Source of the DNA: JAOAPY01 sp038237475
GTDB taxonomy: Bacteria > Acidobacteriota > Blastocatellia > Pyrinomonadales > Pyrinomonadaceae
Direction: 5' to 3'
Assembly (NCBI GenBank): GCA_038237475.1
Contig: JBBRYS010000016.1
Coordinates: 26,436 to 90,435, forward strand
Length of the DNA: 64,000 nucleotides
The translations under genes and the position numbers were made by a program. Below the pieces are notes generated by a model. The model was given only the letters and a program-made list of their open reading frames with translations. It did no database searches and was not told the origin of the DNA. Positions within the stretch are counted from its first letter, which is position 1, and every line of letters starts with the position of its first letter. This document shows positions 62,601 through 64,000 of the stretch, piece after piece.

Positions 62601-64000
62601 TGAACTGTGCCATTACCGGCGGTGCTTTTTATAATCCGACGACGCCGACATTTCCCGCACTCTACATCGGTAAATATTTCTTTGCGGACTATTGCGGCGG
62701 CTGGCTTAAGACAATTGATCCGCTTAGCCCGCCAACGGCCAGCACAGCACCAGACCTTGCCACCGGGATTTCTTCACCGGTCGACATCCAGGTAGCGAAT
62801 GACGGCAGCTTGTATTACCTGGCCCGGGGCACGGGCTCAATATTCCGCGTGCAATACTTTGGCGGTTCCACCATTGCCGTAAGCGATGCGTCGGTGACGG
62901 AGGGCAATTCCGGATTCTCTTTCGCGACGTTCACGGTGAACCTGTCGCCGGCGAGCGCTCAGACAGTGACTGTGCAATTCGCAACTGCGAATAATACCGC
63001 TCTTGCCGGTTCTGACTACGTGGCCAGCAGCGGCACTATGACCTTTACTCCGGGTCAGACTTCACAACAGGTCAGCGTGACGATCTACGGTGACACGACG
63101 TTTGAAGCCAACGAGACTTTTAACTTCAATCTCTCGAATCCGACCAATGCCACGATCGATGACGCTCAGGGGGTGGGCACCATTGTCAACGACGATCCCC
63201 AGCCTTCCATTTCGATTAACGATGTGTCAGTTGTCGAAGGCAACTCGGGCACGACCACTGCCGGGTTCACGGTTTCGCTCTCTAATCCAAGCTACCAGAC
63301 CATCACAGTGGCTTACGCGACTGCGAGCGATACGGCGACTTCAGGAACAGACTTTGTCGCTGCCAGCGGTACGTTGACCTTCGCGCCCGGCGTGACCTCG
63401 CAACCGGTGAATGTACTCGTCAATGGCGATACTACTTCAGAACCTGATGAAACGTTTTTCGTGAACCTTTCCAGCCCGACAAACGCCACGATTAGCGACA
63501 GCCAGGGCATCGGTACGATTACCAACGACGATGTGGCTCTGCCCAGCATTTCGATTAACGATGTGTCGGTGACTGAGGGAAATAGTGGAACCACGACTGC
63601 CGGGTTTACAGTTTCTCTCTCAAGTGCAAGTGCTCAGACCGTTATGGTGGAATACGCTACGGCAGACAACACTGCGACGGCGGGCAGCGATTACGTCGCC
63701 GTCAGCGGAACGCTGACGTTCACTCCGGGCCAGACTTCAAAACCCGTGAATGTCACAGTTAACGGAGATACAACGTTCGAGGCGAATGAGACCTTCAACG
63801 TAAATCTTTCCGGCGCGAGCAACGCTACGATCACCGACAACCAGGGCGTGGGAACGATCACCAACGATGATCTACAACCGACGATATCGATCAATGATGT
63901 CTCGGTGACTGAGGGCAACAGTGGCACCTCGACAGCCGGATTCACGGTCTCGTTGTCGAATCCGAGCTACCAGACGATAACGGTCAACTACGCTACGGCA
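59657..64000 (+). CDS. Giant secreted protein with Calx-beta repeats and a sugar-dehydrogenase-like domain (runs off the right edge)
   Basis: The frame is open from the ATG at 59657 to the end of the window (at least 1448 residues). A hydrophobic N-terminus (LIPLALQLLLLS) suggests export. Residues about 1-600 form an unassigned region. A Calx-beta domain at about 615-725 is followed by a PQQ-type glucose/sorbosone dehydrogenase-like propeller at about 731-1068 (GERGLLGVAFDPNY, NHNGGALHFGPDGKLYIAVGE, LGLRNPF). Four further Calx-beta domains start at about 1073, 1185, 1298 and 1410, each with SVTEGNSG-type starts and NDD ends. The domain mix suggests a secreted or surface protein; substrate unknown. 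Confidence 0.85.
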   Translation, partial: MLKTILIPLALQLLLLSNGSDNFLRRYQQPAVQSGTLEKMIVADGSIAMDIDLTRLNGGKSRPQQTALRFGIASESFFSILVLNNQLRGPLPGSMALIPQTFSAVPAPLSASLHQLVIEKLDWHQPFDLAVTDGKTGFVFFNIEGNVYDYDPGTKTLSAKEGRLLLSREFAAKLGQPSAEGYEVGTISITATMRTIEITEVVNGEARSVVLPPQTGMAVPTMVPGPDVIVGDLPSLVQSGSAGTQVGLAVATTSCNNGSVELNWFQLPNNDHPVIPQNLYRLSGGANNDDRIEQIGQSWLKHAFTALQETVCGACTPASNGTHLGVGCSDPYSTSLNGSQTSLGSRAWVNPFTGAFPGSSPTPNSHTGHTHVGTSHRILVNASDLNTTLNPGATYYAEAQYVTPHEYAWCSAHPGECNMYNNASYRRFNVTGTTSFTFAPVGSTVQTKSAISIWPGATFTPVEPAPGTDGVGAVGYKVTNPSPGVYHYEYVVYNQNLDRAIQSFSIPLGAGATISNLDFHAPPQSPAFAADGTTGDAGYSSTPWTATQTAGSLTWTTETLAQNPNANAIRWGTMYNFRFDSNLAPQNTNATVGYFKTGSPTNVQVQAPSGPPLPGLSINDVTVTEGNSGTTAANFTVTLSAASTNTVTVQYATANGLATAGTDYVSASGTLTFTPGQLTQPISITVNGDLLEEPNETFFVNLSNPANATITRSQGVGTINNDDFLATLPGSFAETQINGLTSPTAFAIHPDGRLFVCQQTGALRVIKNGALLATPFTTISVNSSGERGLLGVAFDPNYSSNRFVYVYYTTSSAPIHNRVSRFTADAANEDIAVVGSETVLLDLNNLSATNHNGGALHFGPDGKLYIAVGENAVSANAQSLGNLLGKMLRMNSDGSIPTDNPFFGTATGQNRLIWALGLRNPFTFNFQPGTGRMHINDVGQNTWEEINLGVAGANYGWPTCEGTCGTAGMTNPIYQYSSSDPVNCAITGGAFYNPTTPTFPALYIGKYFFADYCGGWLKTIDPLSPPTASTAPDLATGISSPVDIQVANDGSLYYLARGTGSIFRVQYFGGSTIAVSDASVTEGNSGFSFATFTVNLSPASAQTVTVQFATANNTALAGSDYVASSGTMTFTPGQTSQQVSVTIYGDTTFEANETFNFNLSNPTNATIDDAQGVGTIVNDDPQPSISINDVSVVEGNSGTTTAGFTVSLSNPSYQTITVAYATASDTATSGTDFVAASGTLTFAPGVTSQPVNVLVNGDTTSEPDETFFVNLSSPTNATISDSQGIGTITNDDVALPSISINDVSVTEGNSGTTTAGFTVSLSSASAQTVMVEYATADNTATAGSDYVAVSGTLTFTPGQTSKPVNVTVNGDTTFEANETFNVNLSGASNATITDNQGVGTITNDDLQPTISINDVSVTEGNSGTSTAGFTVSLSNPSYQTITVNYATA

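Overview
The window looks like chromosomal DNA of a free-living Gram-negative bacterium, most probably an acidobacterium of the Blastocatellia type. That placement is inference from gene content: a TIGR02999-type sigma factor beside a TPR-bearing Ser/Thr kinase, an SBBP-repeat protein with a DUF4214 tail, Calx-beta proteins, a CEADW/CEHC-type N-terminal domain fused to ankyrin repeats, and a large propeller histidine kinase. There is no rRNA, and I recognise no tRNA, prophage or CRISPR array.

Layout. 1-9.8 kb: a partial gene, a Cys/Met-metabolism PLP enzyme, a LarA-type racemase, secreted hypotheticals, a tiny metallothionein, an HD hydrolase, then a lipoprotein / LolD-like ATPase / LolA-like group. 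9.8-18.5 kb: radical SAM protein, pyruvate kinase, TlpA-like thioredoxin, yacG, a Crp/Fnr regulator, a receiver-GGDEF protein, an M50 protease and an HU-type protein. 18.58-20.94 kb: a complete IS1-like element with inverted ends, an 8-bp target duplication, a single-ORF transposase and three cargo genes. 20.9-29.5 kb: kinase and sigma pair, an SBBP-repeat protein, and clusters of palindromic repeats on either side of the latter. 29.5-39.6 kb: signal peptidase I, a membrane-TPR protein, carA, an AI-2E family transporter, two PilZ proteins, acetyl-CoA synthetase, a DUF72 protein and a second metallothionein. 39.6-49.5 kb: ankyrin protein, psuG, a two-component pair, an orphan type II thioesterase and small envelope proteins. 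49.5-64 kb: DUF445 protein, MFS transporter abutting a catalase remnant, groES-groEL, an RRM protein with a strong terminator, a polyferredoxin-TPR fusion, and the start of a giant Calx-beta / sugar dehydrogenase-like protein that runs off the window.

How the genes fit together. Most are housekeeping or envelope genes in short operons or alone. Two themes recur: c-di-GMP signalling (one GGDEF protein, two PilZ proteins) and cell-envelope work (Lol-like group, signal peptidase, many secreted proteins). Three very small genes were read directly from the sequence: two metallothioneins and yacG. The most interesting structures are the cargo-carrying IS1-like element, inserted just upstream of the HU promoter, and a family of palindromic intergenic repeats whose stems differ in sequence but keep their pairing.
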